This document shows positions 7,124-15,508 of a stretch of 23,580 bases of DNA, in pieces (position 1 is the stretch's first letter; every line of letters begins with the position of its first letter). The position numbers and the translations under genes are program-made. The notes under the pieces are model-generated. The model was not told where the DNA came from and searched no databases. It worked only from the letters and a program-made list of their open reading frames with translations. The DNA lies in assembly GCA_036276235.1 (NCBI GenBank), contig DATBDZ010000453.1:1-23580 (forward strand). Direction: 5' to 3'. Source of the stretch: JANWHF01 sp036276235. GTDB taxonomy: Bacteria > Planctomycetota > Phycisphaerae > Tepidisphaerales > Tepidisphaeraceae.

Positions 7124-9670
7124 TTAAGAAACCGGACACGCCTTGGCATTCCAAATCTCGGTCGCGTAATCGTTGATTGTCCGATCGCTCGAAAACTTAC
7201 CTGAGCTTGCGATATTCAGAATCGCCTTGCGGGCCCAGTCGTCGCTGCGCGAAAAGAGCTTGATCAGCGCGTCGTCGGCCTCCAGATATGATTTCAGATC
7301 GGCCAGGTGCATGTAATGATCGCCGCTTCGCAAGAGGGCATCGCGCAGAGGTTCAAAAACTCCCGGCTCATAGCGGCTGAAGTGATTCGAAAAGATCAGA
7401 TCAAGCGCCGCCCGGGTTTGCGGCTCGTTCTCGTAATGCCAATGGGGGTTGTACCAGCCGCTGCTCTCGGCGACCTGTTGGGCAGTCAATCCGAAGAGGA
7501 AGAAGTTTTCTTCGCCCGCCTCCTCGGCCATCTCGATCGTCGCGCCATCGCGCGTGCCCAGGGTCAGCGCACCGTTCATCATGAACTTCATGTTGCTGGT
7601 GCCGCTGGCTTCGTAGCCGGCCGTGGAGATCTGATTGGAGACGTCGCTGGCGGGAATTAACTGCTCCGCGACGGTCACGCGATAATCCGACAGGAACACA
7701 ACTTTGATTCGCCCGCGCACGTCCGGATCGCCGTCGATGGTGCCGGCGAGGTTGTTGATGAATTTGATGATCACCTTGGCCAGGTGATACGCCGGCGCCG
7801 CTTTGCCGGCAAAGAAAAACGTTCGCGGCGGAATGTCGAGCGTCGGATTCTCGCGGATGCGGTTGTAGAGCACGACGATCCGCAGCGCGTTGAGCAGTTG
7901 CCGCTTGTATTCGTGGATGCGTTTGACCTGGCAATCGACAATCGTGTCCGGATCGAGCGAGAGCCCGGAAGTTGTTTTCAGCCAATCGGCAAACCGGGTT
8001 TTTGCCTGCCGCTTGGCTGCAATGTAAGCATCACGGAAGCCGCGGTCATCGGCCAGCGGCTTGAGCTTTTCAAGCAGTTTTAGATCGGTGATCCATCCAT
8101 CGCCAATGGCCGCGGTGATCGTGGCGGCCAGCGGGGGATTGCACAGCAACAGCCAGCGGCGGGGCGTTACGCCGTTGGTCTTGTTGTTGAAACGCTGCGG
8201 ATACATTTCGGCGAAATCACGCACGGTCATCGTCTTGAGCAATTCCGAGTGAATCGCGGCGACGCCATTGGTGCTGTGCGAGCCGACAATGGCGAGGTTC
8301 GCCATGCGGATTTGCGGGGCCGCGCCCTCTTGGACAATGCTCACGCGTTGGACCCGCGCTTCATCGCCGGGATATCGGGCGCGCACCTCATCAAGAAATC
8401 GCCGATTGATCTCGTGGATAATCTCCAGTTGCCGCGGCAGCATCATCGCAAACCACTCCTGCGGCCACTTCTCAAGCGCCTCGGGAAGCAGCGTGTGGTT
8501 GGTGTAGGCAAGCGTTTTTTGCGTGATGTCCCAGGCCTGGTCCCAGGCGAGATTGGCCTCGTCCAGAAGAATGCGCATCAGTTCCGGCACGGCCAGTGTC
8601 GGGTGTGTGTCGTTGAGCTGAATCGCGGCCTTATCCGGCAGCGTGTTCCAGTCTTCGTTTGTGCGACGGAAGCGGCGCACCAGATCCGCCAGCGAGCAGG
8701 CAACCAGGAAATACTCCTGCACAAAGCGCAGGCCCTTACCGACGCTCGTCGAGTCATCTGGATACAGCACGCGCGTCAGCGACTCGGCGGTCAGCGTCTC
8801 GGCCAGAGCACCGACGAAATCCCCGCCGCTGAATTTGTGGAAGTCGAAATAATCCGGCGCTGCCGCCGCCCACAGGCGCAGGGTATTGATCGTTTGCCCG
8901 CCATATCCGACGACCGGGCGATCGTACGGAATCCCGATCAAACTCGAAGGGTGACCCGGCACAGCGCTGAGGCTTCCCCCGCGCAGCTCAAATGAGCAAT
9001 TGAGCTTGATCTCGACCGACTCATGAACACGGGAAACCTCCCACGGATCCGGCCGGCGGAGCCAGTTGTCCGGCTGTTCGTTTTGCCATCCGTCTTTAAT
9101 TTCCTGCTTGAATATCCCGTACTCATAGCGCAATCCATATCCCATCGCCGGAAGCTGCATGGTGGCCATGGAATCGAGAAAGCATGCCGCCAGACGACCG
9201 AGCCCGCCGTTGCCCAGGCCCGCATCCGGTTCCTGCTCGAGTAGTTCGATCCAGTCAACCCCTTCAAGTTTGGCGGCTTGATTAACAAGCGGATCGAGCA
9301 GCAAATTCGCGACATTATTTGCGGTTGAGCGGCCGATCAGAAATTCCATCGACAAATAATAAACGCGTTTCGGGTCGGCCTTATCGTATGTTTCCTGTGT
9401 ATGGACCCAGCGCTGCGAGAGGACATCGCGCACCGAGCGCGCAAACGCCTCAAACTTTTCGCGGGCGCCGGCGGTTGCAGTGTTGATGACGTTGTCGAAC
9501 AGCAAATGCCGGGTGTAGAGCCCATGCTCCGTCCCGACAAATGGGATCGACCCGCACCCATACTGCTTGAGCAACTTCGCACTCTCGTCCGCGCCGCTCG
9601 GCGGCGGCAGCGTGACATGCTTGGTCGTGATCGAGCCTTTCACATTTACCGCCGGGTCCGCTGCGCGCAT
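7124..9670 (-). CDS. glgP: Glycogen/alpha-glucan phosphorylase
   Basis: A full-length family GT35 enzyme, 848 residues from ATG 9670 or 853 from ATG 9685. It releases glucose-1-phosphate from the non-reducing ends of glycogen using PLP. Visible signatures are YYLSMEFLIGRSTANN, GLGNGGLGRLAACFLDSMATM, GYGLRYEYGIFKQ, AIQLNDTHPTLAVPELMR, YTNHTLLPEALEKW and the PLP site EASGTSNMKFMMNGALT (Lys695 from 9670). I prefer 9670 because GAGG lies five bases upstream, whereas 9685 has no ribosome site. The usual STAGKEASGT is STAGYEASGT here. The gene lies downstream of glgX on the same strand, separated by 124 bases that include a palindrome. The two probably work together: debranching followed by phosphorolysis. 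Confidence in function is very high; which alpha-glucan is preferred is not visible. Confidence 0.97.
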   Translation of the reverse strand: MRAADPAVNVKGSITTKHVTLPPPSGADESAKLLKQYGCGSIPFVGTEHGLYTRHLLFDNVINTATAGAREKFEAFARSVRDVLSQRWVHTQETYDKADPKRVYYLSMEFLIGRSTANNVANLLLDPLVNQAAKLEGVDWIELLEQEPDAGLGNGGLGRLAACFLDSMATMQLPAMGYGLRYEYGIFKQEIKDGWQNEQPDNWLRRPDPWEVSRVHESVEIKLNCSFELRGGSLSAVPGHPSSLIGIPYDRPVVGYGGQTINTLRLWAAAAPDYFDFHKFSGGDFVGALAETLTAESLTRVLYPDDSTSVGKGLRFVQEYFLVACSLADLVRRFRRTNEDWNTLPDKAAIQLNDTHPTLAVPELMRILLDEANLAWDQAWDITQKTLAYTNHTLLPEALEKWPQEWFAMMLPRQLEIIHEINRRFLDEVRARYPGDEARVQRVSIVQEGAAPQIRMANLAIVGSHSTNGVAAIHSELLKTMTVRDFAEMYPQRFNNKTNGVTPRRWLLLCNPPLAATITAAIGDGWITDLKLLEKLKPLADDRGFRDAYIAAKRQAKTRFADWLKTTSGLSLDPDTIVDCQVKRIHEYKRQLLNALRIVVLYNRIRENPTLDIPPRTFFFAGKAAPAYHLAKVIIKFINNLAGTIDGDPDVRGRIKVVFLSDYRVTVAEQLIPASDVSNQISTAGYEASGTSNMKFMMNGALTLGTRDGATIEMAEEAGEENFFLFGLTAQQVAESSGWYNPHWHYENEPQTRAALDLIFSNHFSRYEPGVFEPLRDALLRSGDHYMHLADLKSYLEADDALIKLFSRSDDWARKAILNIASSGKFSSDRTINDYATEIWNAKACPVS

Positions 9671-9713
9671 AAACACCTCGTTCATTCATCATGATGTTGA
9701 CGAGGTCACAGTC

Positions 9714-9733
9714 CATTGGACTTTAGTCCAATG
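9714..9733. repeat. Perfect short palindrome between glgX and glgP
   Basis: CATTGGACT, then TT, then AGTCCAATG: nine-base perfect arms. The same core (GGACTAAAGTCCAATG on the other strand) recurs at 11997-12012, so glgX is flanked by two copies. It lies upstream of glgP in the transcribed spacer and could form an RNA hairpin. No T-run follows on the minus strand. Confidence 0.8.
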
Positions 9734-9772
9734 CTCGCCGACAAACGCGTCTTACGCTTTGATTGTTAAGAT

Positions 9773-9788
9773 TCCGGGTGGCGCCGGA
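9773..9788 (-). terminator. Weak hairpin just after glgX
   Basis: TCCGG and CCGGA arms (9773-9777 and 9784-9788) enclose a six-base GC-rich loop, 7 bases past the glgX stop. On the minus strand the hairpin is followed by AATCTTAAC, a poor T-tract. It may attenuate read-through into glgP, but could be chance. Confidence 0.25.
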
Positions 9789-9794
9789 GCATTA

Positions 9795-11870
9795 TCACGC
9801 ATCTGCAAAAAGTACCGCCAGCGATCTCGCTTCAACTCGGTAATGCCCTGGCGCGACGGCACCCGCGCTTTCCCAAGGCACAATGTCATCGGGTGTTTCC
9901 AGCCCAGTATCGATCCATCGCCGCCATGACACCCGCGACCCGTCCCCGGCCAGCGGCAGCTCAAAATCGAGCGGTTCCCAATAGGCGTTGAACATCAGAT
10001 GGATTAGGAGCTTCTCGCTTCGCAGTTCCGCATGGAATGCGATGCTATGCGAACCATCGTCCCAGTCCGGCTGGTCGAGTTTGACGCCATGCCATGACTT
10101 GGTTGCCTGTTGGATCAACTGGTTGAGACTCAGCCGCCGGCGTTCGTGCTGATCGCTTCGCAATTGCCGCCGCGCATTCAGGAGCGTGACGAAGCGATAC
10201 ACGTCGGCGTGCTTCTTCAACAGGGTCCAGTCAAACCAGCTCAATTCATTGTTGTGGCAATAGGCATTGTTATTGCCGTGTTGCGTGCGCCGGGCCTCAT
10301 CTCCCATGAGAATCATCGGAGTCCCGATCGACAGCAACGTGGCCGTGAAGAAATTTTTGACCTGGCGATTGCGAAGCTTTTCGATTGCCGGCTCATCGGT
10401 CGATCCTTCAACGCCACAATTCCAGCTCAGGTTTTGATCGTTCCCATCCCGATTCTGTTCGCCGTTGGCTTCGTTGTGTTTTTGGTTGTACGAAACCAGA
10501 TCGTTGAGCGTGAAGCCGTCGTGGCAGGTGACGAAGTTCACACTTTGCTCCGGATCGCGCATTTTGTGACCGTAGATTTGCGGGCTACCGGCAAATCGAT
10601 CCGCGAACCGGCGCAGGGAGCCGGGTTCGGCGCGAAAGAAGCTGCGGATATCGTCGCGAAAGCGGCCGTTCCATTCCTTCCAGCTATCGCCGATGAATGT
10701 CCCGACTTGATAAAGCCCCGCCGCGTCCCACGCCTCGGCAATGAGCTTTGTTCCCGCCAGCACCGGCTCCGTTTCCAGGTCCCACAAAACCGGCGGATTG
10801 GGCAGCACATGTCCGGACGAATCGCGCGCCAGGATTGATGCCAGATCAAAGCGAAATCCATCGACATGCATCTGCTCAACCCAGTAGCGGATGCTGTCCA
10901 CAATTAATCGGCGGACGACCGGATTGTTGGCGTTGAAAGTGTTTCCGCATCCGCTGTAATCCAGGTACCGTGAGCGGTCCTGATCCAGGATGTAGTAGGT
11001 GGGATTGTCCAAACCGCGAAAGCAAAACGTCGGGCCAGCAGCACCGCCCTCGGAAGTGTGATTGAACACAACGTCGAGAATGATCTCGATGCCGGCGCGA
11101 TGCAGCCCCTTAACCATATCGCGAAATTCGTTTACCGGGCCAAGCGGATCCTGCCGTGAGCTATAGGCGGCGTGCGGCGAGAAGAACGAAACCGGCTGGT
11201 ATCCCCAATAATTCACCAGCCCGCGCGGGCAGTCCTGAGCATCGAACTGAAATACCGGAAGCAACTCGACGGCAGTGATGCCGAGTTCCTTGAGATAGGG
11301 AATCTTCTCGACGAGCCCGGCGAATGTGCCGCGCTTATTTGCCGAGACGCCCGAACTCGGATGCCGCGTGAAGCCGCCCACATGCATCTCGTAAATGATT
11401 GTTCGGGCCGATGCTCGTCGCAACGGCGTATCACCTTCCCAGTCATAGTCGAGCGGATCGACGACGACGCTTTTCATCGCCACGGCAAGGTTGTCGCCTT
11501 CACGGGCCGCGGCTTGGCGATCATAACCTTTTGGAACGGCCACGCCCCGGCCATATGGATCCAGCAAAACCTTTGTCGGATCAAATCGCAGCCCCTTTCC
11601 CGGCTCAAACGGGCCGCGAACGCGATAGCCGTAGACTTGTCCCGCCTTCAGCCCGCCGACAAATGAGTGCCAGTAGTGGTATGTGCGATCCATTTCCGGA
11701 TCGAGCGCGATAATGCGGTCCGGCTTGGCGTCATTCTCATCGTCAAATAGCAAAAGCTCCACGCCGGTCGCACCGCGCGAGAAGAGGCTGAAGTTGATGC
11801 CCCCATCGACAGACGCCGCCCCCAGCGGCGAGCTTTGACCCGCGCGATCTCGATTGCCCGGACCATTCAT
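9795..11870 (-). CDS. glgX: Glycogen debranching enzyme (isoamylase type, GH13)
   Basis: A 691-residue alpha-1,6-glucosidase that removes branches left by phosphorylase. The N-terminal CBM48-like domain begins PLGAASVDGGINFSLFS. The GH13 barrel follows, with GITAVELLPVFQFD, IEIILDVVFNHTSEGG, nucleophile Asp342 in GFRFDLA, acid/base Glu379 in LIAEAWD and transition-state Asp451 in VTCHDGFTLNDL. The C-terminal beta domain ends RVEARSLAVLFADA. I chose ATG 11870, which has GGAG seven bases upstream and starts 10 residues before the conserved fold. The frame stays open to a GTG at 11993, but that extension covers repeat sequence and is unlike the family. The gene is divergent from the porin gene and upstream of glgP. 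Confidence 0.96.
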   Translation of the reverse strand: MNGPGNRDRAGQSSPLGAASVDGGINFSLFSRGATGVELLLFDDENDAKPDRIIALDPEMDRTYHYWHSFVGGLKAGQVYGYRVRGPFEPGKGLRFDPTKVLLDPYGRGVAVPKGYDRQAAAREGDNLAVAMKSVVVDPLDYDWEGDTPLRRASARTIIYEMHVGGFTRHPSSGVSANKRGTFAGLVEKIPYLKELGITAVELLPVFQFDAQDCPRGLVNYWGYQPVSFFSPHAAYSSRQDPLGPVNEFRDMVKGLHRAGIEIILDVVFNHTSEGGAAGPTFCFRGLDNPTYYILDQDRSRYLDYSGCGNTFNANNPVVRRLIVDSIRYWVEQMHVDGFRFDLASILARDSSGHVLPNPPVLWDLETEPVLAGTKLIAEAWDAAGLYQVGTFIGDSWKEWNGRFRDDIRSFFRAEPGSLRRFADRFAGSPQIYGHKMRDPEQSVNFVTCHDGFTLNDLVSYNQKHNEANGEQNRDGNDQNLSWNCGVEGSTDEPAIEKLRNRQVKNFFTATLLSIGTPMILMGDEARRTQHGNNNAYCHNNELSWFDWTLLKKHADVYRFVTLLNARRQLRSDQHERRRLSLNQLIQQATKSWHGVKLDQPDWDDGSHSIAFHAELRSEKLLIHLMFNAYWEPLDFELPLAGDGSRVSWRRWIDTGLETPDDIVPWESAGAVAPGHYRVEARSLAVLFADA

Positions 11871-11934
11871 CGTCGGACTCCAATTGGCAGATTCTCCCTT
11901 ATCCGATGATTGCGGCGCCTCGCGGTCAGGGATA

Positions 11935-11951
11935 TTGGGCTTTGGTCCTAC
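11935..11951. repeat. Degenerate copy of the GGACTNNAGTCC palindrome
   Basis: TTGGGCTTTGGTCCTAC resembles the palindromes at 9714 and 11994. It differs from a composite TTGGACTTTAGTCCTAC at two positions, and both changes keep G-U pairs in RNA. It lies upstream of glgX in the divergent spacer. Confidence 0.4.
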
Positions 11952-11993
11952 AGGTTTATGTGGAACGCATGAATGCGACTCGAATCGCAGCAC

Positions 11994-12013
11994 GTAGGAC
12001 TAAAGTCCAATGT
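11994..12013. repeat. Palindrome copy upstream of glgX
   Basis: TAGGACTAAAGTCCAATG and neighbouring bases share 16 identical bases (GGACTAAAGTCCAATG) with the reverse complement of the palindrome at 9714-9733. The core is GGACT-AA-AGTCC. The repeat lies between the divergent glgX and porin genes. Confidence 0.75.
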
Positions 12014-12040
12014 TGCAGAATTTGCCGCGCGACTAGGCTG

Positions 12041-12058
12041 CCCGCATCAACGCGGGAG
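12041..12058 (+). promoter_or_regulatory. Small hairpin overlapping the porin ribosome binding site
   Basis: CCCGC (12041-12045) can pair with GCGGG (12052-12056) across ATCAAC. The Shine-Dalgarno GGGAG is at 12054-12058, so three of its bases would be in the stem. Partial masking of porin translation is possible, but the stem is only five pairs. Confidence 0.3.
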
Positions 12059-12063
12059 CCAAC

Positions 12064-13527
12064 ATGATACGAGGATCGAGGACGAAACGAGTCAAGCTGG
12101 CGTTACTGATGGCGATTGCCGCCTTTCCGGTGCAAGCCTGGGCGCAGACACCGGGTCAGAATCAGCCGGCAAATCCGAATCAGCCGACCAATCCAAATCC
12201 CAACGCAACTCCGCTGACCGACGCCGAATGGCGCCGTCAGGTGGATGCGCGGCAGGACCGCCTGGAGGCGGAGAATCGCGATCTGCGCCAGCAGCTCGGA
12301 CAGGTCACCAGCACTCAACAGGCCGTCATGAAAGACGCGCAGTCGCACGGCTTTCTGACCATAGAGGGCGGCCAGCCCCGCCTCACGACGCCTCCAACAT
12401 TCGACGTGAAAAAGTATGCATCGGAAGGAGACTTTCCGGGATCGATCCGCCTTCCCGGAACAAACGTCTCCTTTCAAATCGGCGGCTTCGTTCAATTGGA
12501 TGCGATCACCGACAGTCATCGCATCGGCAGCACAGACAGCTTCATCGTCTCGAGCATCCCGACCGCCACGGACACCGCTGGCCAAAGCACCTTGAGCATT
12601 CGGCAGACCCGCCTGTTCGTGAAGGCAGTGACTCCAACCAACATGGGAGCGTTCGTCGTCTACGTGGAAGGCGACTTCTTCGGATCGGACGGATCATCGC
12701 AATTCCGCATCCGGCATGCTTATGGCGAACTTGGCGATCAGCACAAATTCCTGGCCGGCCAGACATTTTCCACCTTCATGGACGCCTCGGTCTATCCGGC
12801 AATCTTCGATTACCAGGGCCCCAACGCCATGGTCCTGGTGCGACAGCCGATGATTCGCTACACGGATGTCATGCGGGAAGATCTGCAATGGCAGGTGGCC
12901 GTTGAAGACCCGAACCCCGATGTCTCTGAAGCGGTGGCGACGCCCGGCCAAGCCACTTCGATTCTCCCCGATCTCACGGGCAACGTTCGATGGTCGCCGA
13001 ATTGGGGCCACTTGCAGGCCGCGGGAATTCTGCGGCAACTGATCTTCGATCCCGACATCGGCCCGCGAACCAATCACGTTGGCTGGGGCTTGAATTTCAC
13101 CGGCCAGGTGAATGTCTTCGAGCCGGTTGCCAAAGGCAAACAGGATAACCTCGTCTTTCAAGTCGCCGGCGGCGAGGGAATCGCCAACTACATCAATGAC
13201 ACCGCGGGACTGGGCCTGGACGGATTTGTAAATAACCATGGCAACATGGAAGCCCTGTTTCTCTGGGGTGGATTCGCAGCCTATCAGCACTACTGGGCGC
13301 CCAAGTGGGCCAGCTCGCTGGGCTACAGCTACCTTGAAGTGAATAACGTCTCCGGCCAGGCGCCCAATGCCTATCACGCCGGCCACTATGTCGTCGCCAA
13401 CATCGTCTACTACCCGGTGGATCGGATCACGCTTGGCCTGGAAGCCCTCTACGGCATCCGGCAGGACAACAACGGCAGTTCCGGCGACGACGCCCGTATC
13501 TCTTTCTCGGCGCAATATCGATTCTAA
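12064..13527 (+). CDS. DcaP-like outer-membrane porin
   Basis: 487 residues with a Sec signal peptide (basic RTKR, hydrophobic LALLMAIAAF, probable cleavage after AWA at 27). The mature protein opens with a Pro/Asn-rich linker (NQPANPNQPTNPNPN, about 33-47). A coiled-coil stretch follows (about 53-85, VDARQDRLEAENRDLRQQL), then a beta-barrel of alternating strands from about 130 that ends in YRF. The terminal Phe is the usual outer-membrane assembly signal. The coiled coil plus barrel with GGFVQLDAITD and VEGDFFGSDGSSQFRIRHAYGEL fits the DcaP trimeric porin family, which in characterised cases passes dicarboxylates or similar anions. Substrate here is unknown. The start ATG 12064 has GGGAG six bases upstream. 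The serine dehydratase follows after 53 bases, so co-transcription is likely. Confidence 0.88.
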   Translation: MIRGSRTKRVKLALLMAIAAFPVQAWAQTPGQNQPANPNQPTNPNPNATPLTDAEWRRQVDARQDRLEAENRDLRQQLGQVTSTQQAVMKDAQSHGFLTIEGGQPRLTTPPTFDVKKYASEGDFPGSIRLPGTNVSFQIGGFVQLDAITDSHRIGSTDSFIVSSIPTATDTAGQSTLSIRQTRLFVKAVTPTNMGAFVVYVEGDFFGSDGSSQFRIRHAYGELGDQHKFLAGQTFSTFMDASVYPAIFDYQGPNAMVLVRQPMIRYTDVMREDLQWQVAVEDPNPDVSEAVATPGQATSILPDLTGNVRWSPNWGHLQAAGILRQLIFDPDIGPRTNHVGWGLNFTGQVNVFEPVAKGKQDNLVFQVAGGEGIANYINDTAGLGLDGFVNNHGNMEALFLWGGFAAYQHYWAPKWASSLGYSYLEVNNVSGQAPNAYHAGHYVVANIVYYPVDRITLGLEALYGIRQDNNGSSGDDARISFSAQYRF

Positions 13528-13580
13528 GGTTTAAATAAAATTGCTCAGGGGACTAACCAGGAAAAAACAGGAGCGCGGAT

Positions 13581-15209
13581 ATGGCAAATAAATTAACCGA
13601 CAATGGCGGCGAAGACGTACTGGGCAAAACAGAAGCGGTGCTTGGGCACAAAATTCCGGAGGGCGTCGATCGCCGAACGTTTCTGATGCGAAGCGCAGTG
13701 GTCGGCGCGACGGCAGTCATGGTTGGCCGCTCGGTCTCGGCGCAGGAGCGAACCGACCGATCCACCGCGCCGGCGCCGATGGCAGGGCCCGCGCCGGTGC
13801 CATTGGATCCAAGCCTCAACGTCGTCAAGCAGGCAAAAGGCCCGGTGATGACGACCCTGGATGAGTTCTACAAAGTCGGCCCCGGCCCCTCCAGCTCACA
13901 CACCATCGGGCCGATGCGCATCACCTACGACTTTTATCAGCGCTGCACGAAGCTTCCCGCTGACAAGCTGGCCACCGCAACAGCGCTGCGGGTCCATCTC
14001 TTCGGCAGCCTCAGCGCCACCGGCAAAGGGCACGGCACCGAGCGCGCTTCCCTGGCGGGACTCGTCGGCAAAGAGCCGGCAACCGTTGACCCGCTCTTTC
14101 TCGATGAGATGAAGGAGAAGCCGGATCAAGTATTCCCCGTGAAGCTTGGCAACAAGACCATCAATGTCTCCCTCAAAGACATCATCTACGATTCGCCCAA
14201 AGGAGACTTCCATCATCCCAACACGATGACGTGCAAGCTCCTTGCCGGCGACACCGTGCTGCTTGAGCAGGAATACTATTCCGTCGGCGGGGGGTTCATC
14301 GAATGGAAGGGGTACACACCGCCCAAGAAAAACGCCCCCAAGTATCCGTATTCAACGATGAAGGAGCTGCGCCAGCATGCGGAGCAGAACAACCTGACCA
14401 TCGCGCAGGTGATTCTGGCCAACGAGATGGCGGTCCCCGGCCGTAGCCAGGAAGAGGTGTACGCGTTCATCGACAAGATCACCGGCGCGATGGTCGCCAT
14501 CGTCAAGTCAGGCCTGAGCGCACCCGAAGACAGCGTGCTCCCGGGGCCGATCAAGTTGCACGCGAAAGCAGCGACCGTCGCCAAGCGCGCGATGGACGAG
14601 GCATATCAGGCGGATCGTGGGATCGGAATGCTTGCCGCCTATGCGCTGGCCGGTTCGGAAGAAAATGGCCGCGGGCATTTGGTCGTCACGGCTCCCACCG
14701 GCGGGTCAGCCGGAGTCCTGCCGTCGCTGGTTTACGGCCTGGGTGAAGGTGGACGCAAGCTTCCGCAAGAGAAGATTCGCCAGGGAATGCTGGCGGCGGC
14801 CGCAATCGGATATCTGTGCAAGCACAACGCGACGCTGTCAGCCGCCGAGGGTGGGTGTCAGGCGGAGATCGGCGTGGCCTCGGCGATGGCCGCCGCGCTC
14901 ATCGCTACAGCCTACGATGCGCCCCCGCGTGTTGTCGAGAACGCCGCCGAGTCGGCCCTCGAGCATCATCTGGGGATGACCTGCGACCCGGTCGCCGGAT
15001 TTGTGCAGGTCCCGTGCATTGAGCGATGCGCATTCGGCGCTGTGAAGGCGTGGACCGCCTGGGCCATCGCCAGCAACGAGATCGCCAGCCGCCATCGCGT
15101 CGACCTGGACGCCACGATCACCGCGATGGCCCAGACCGCCAAGGAAATGAACAGCAAATACAAGGAAACCAGCGAAGCCGGCCTGGCGCTGTCCGTCGTG
15201 CTTTGCTGA
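13581..15209 (+). CDS. sdaA: L-serine dehydratase (iron-sulfur, single chain) with Tat-like N-terminal extension
   Basis: 542 residues; deaminates L-serine to pyruvate and ammonia with a [4Fe-4S] cluster. The core starts near residue 90 (TTLDEFYKVGPGPSSSHTIGPM) and contains the alpha and beta domains in one chain. Probable cluster cysteines are Cys426 (AAEGGCQ), Cys468 (LGMTCDP) and Cys479 (VQVPCIER). The last residue is Cys542, matching the family's C-terminal cysteine that folds into the active site. The first roughly 87 residues are not usual: DRRTFLMRSAVVGATAVMVG (30-49) looks like a twin-arginine signal with a possible cleavage site at SVSA (about 54). A Pro/Ala-rich linker follows. AGGAG lies seven bases before ATG 13581. 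The gene follows the porin and precedes the transporter-acetate-PFL cluster, which would consume pyruvate. Confidence 0.93.
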   Translation: MANKLTDNGGEDVLGKTEAVLGHKIPEGVDRRTFLMRSAVVGATAVMVGRSVSAQERTDRSTAPAPMAGPAPVPLDPSLNVVKQAKGPVMTTLDEFYKVGPGPSSSHTIGPMRITYDFYQRCTKLPADKLATATALRVHLFGSLSATGKGHGTERASLAGLVGKEPATVDPLFLDEMKEKPDQVFPVKLGNKTINVSLKDIIYDSPKGDFHHPNTMTCKLLAGDTVLLEQEYYSVGGGFIEWKGYTPPKKNAPKYPYSTMKELRQHAEQNNLTIAQVILANEMAVPGRSQEEVYAFIDKITGAMVAIVKSGLSAPEDSVLPGPIKLHAKAATVAKRAMDEAYQADRGIGMLAAYALAGSEENGRGHLVVTAPTGGSAGVLPSLVYGLGEGGRKLPQEKIRQGMLAAAAIGYLCKHNATLSAAEGGCQAEIGVASAMAAALIATAYDAPPRVVENAAESALEHHLGMTCDPVAGFVQVPCIERCAFGAVKAWTAWAIASNEIASRHRVDLDATITAMAQTAKEMNSKYKETSEAGLALSVVLC

Positions 15210-15508
15210 CATTTGCGACTCGGCTCGGCTTGGCCTCGTGTGCTTTGGGTGCCAGGGGTCTGCGTACTCGCAGACCTGTGTCTTCTCGACAGGCGTGGAA
15301 GCCAGGCCTGCTCCAGAAATGCGGCGGGCAGTGCCCGCCCTACACCGCATTCGCCCGTAGGGCGGGCACTGCCCGCCGTTTTCGTGCGTCGCGTGTGCGG
15401 CGCACCGTTACGTCGCGGGGCACGCTGCCTGTGACCCACGGCGCGAGCACTCAAAAGCCGGACAGCACTTTTCTGATTCGCAATACCGCGCCCGATGGAC
15501 GTGGATCG
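15210..15508. other. Spacer between serine dehydratase and MFS genes
   Basis: About 300 bases with no gene supported. The MFS frame is open upstream to 15026, but only because of GC-rich sequence overlapping the dehydratase. The spacer holds the perfect inverted repeat at 15322-15378 and presumably the promoter for the downstream operon. No -35/-10 could be picked with confidence. Confidence 0.5.
15322..15378. repeat. Perfect inverted repeat, 22-base arms
   Basis: The left arm 15322-15343 (CGGCGGGCAGTGCCCGCC then CTAC) and right arm 15357-15378 (GTAGGGCGGGCACTGCCCGCC then G) are exact reverse complements around a 13-base loop. Each arm is itself a palindrome (GGCGGGCA-G-TGCCCGCC). It looks like a dispersed palindromic repeat and would form a very stable hairpin in RNA between the two genes. 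Confidence 0.88.

Noticed and set aside
11871..11993. GTG extension of the debranching enzyme
   Set aside because: Covers palindromic spacer and does not resemble GlgX; ATG 11870 has a good GGAG site.
15026..15508. Upstream extension of the MFS frame
   Set aside because: Lies inside the serine dehydratase and the inverted repeat; the first helix follows ATG 15509 closely.
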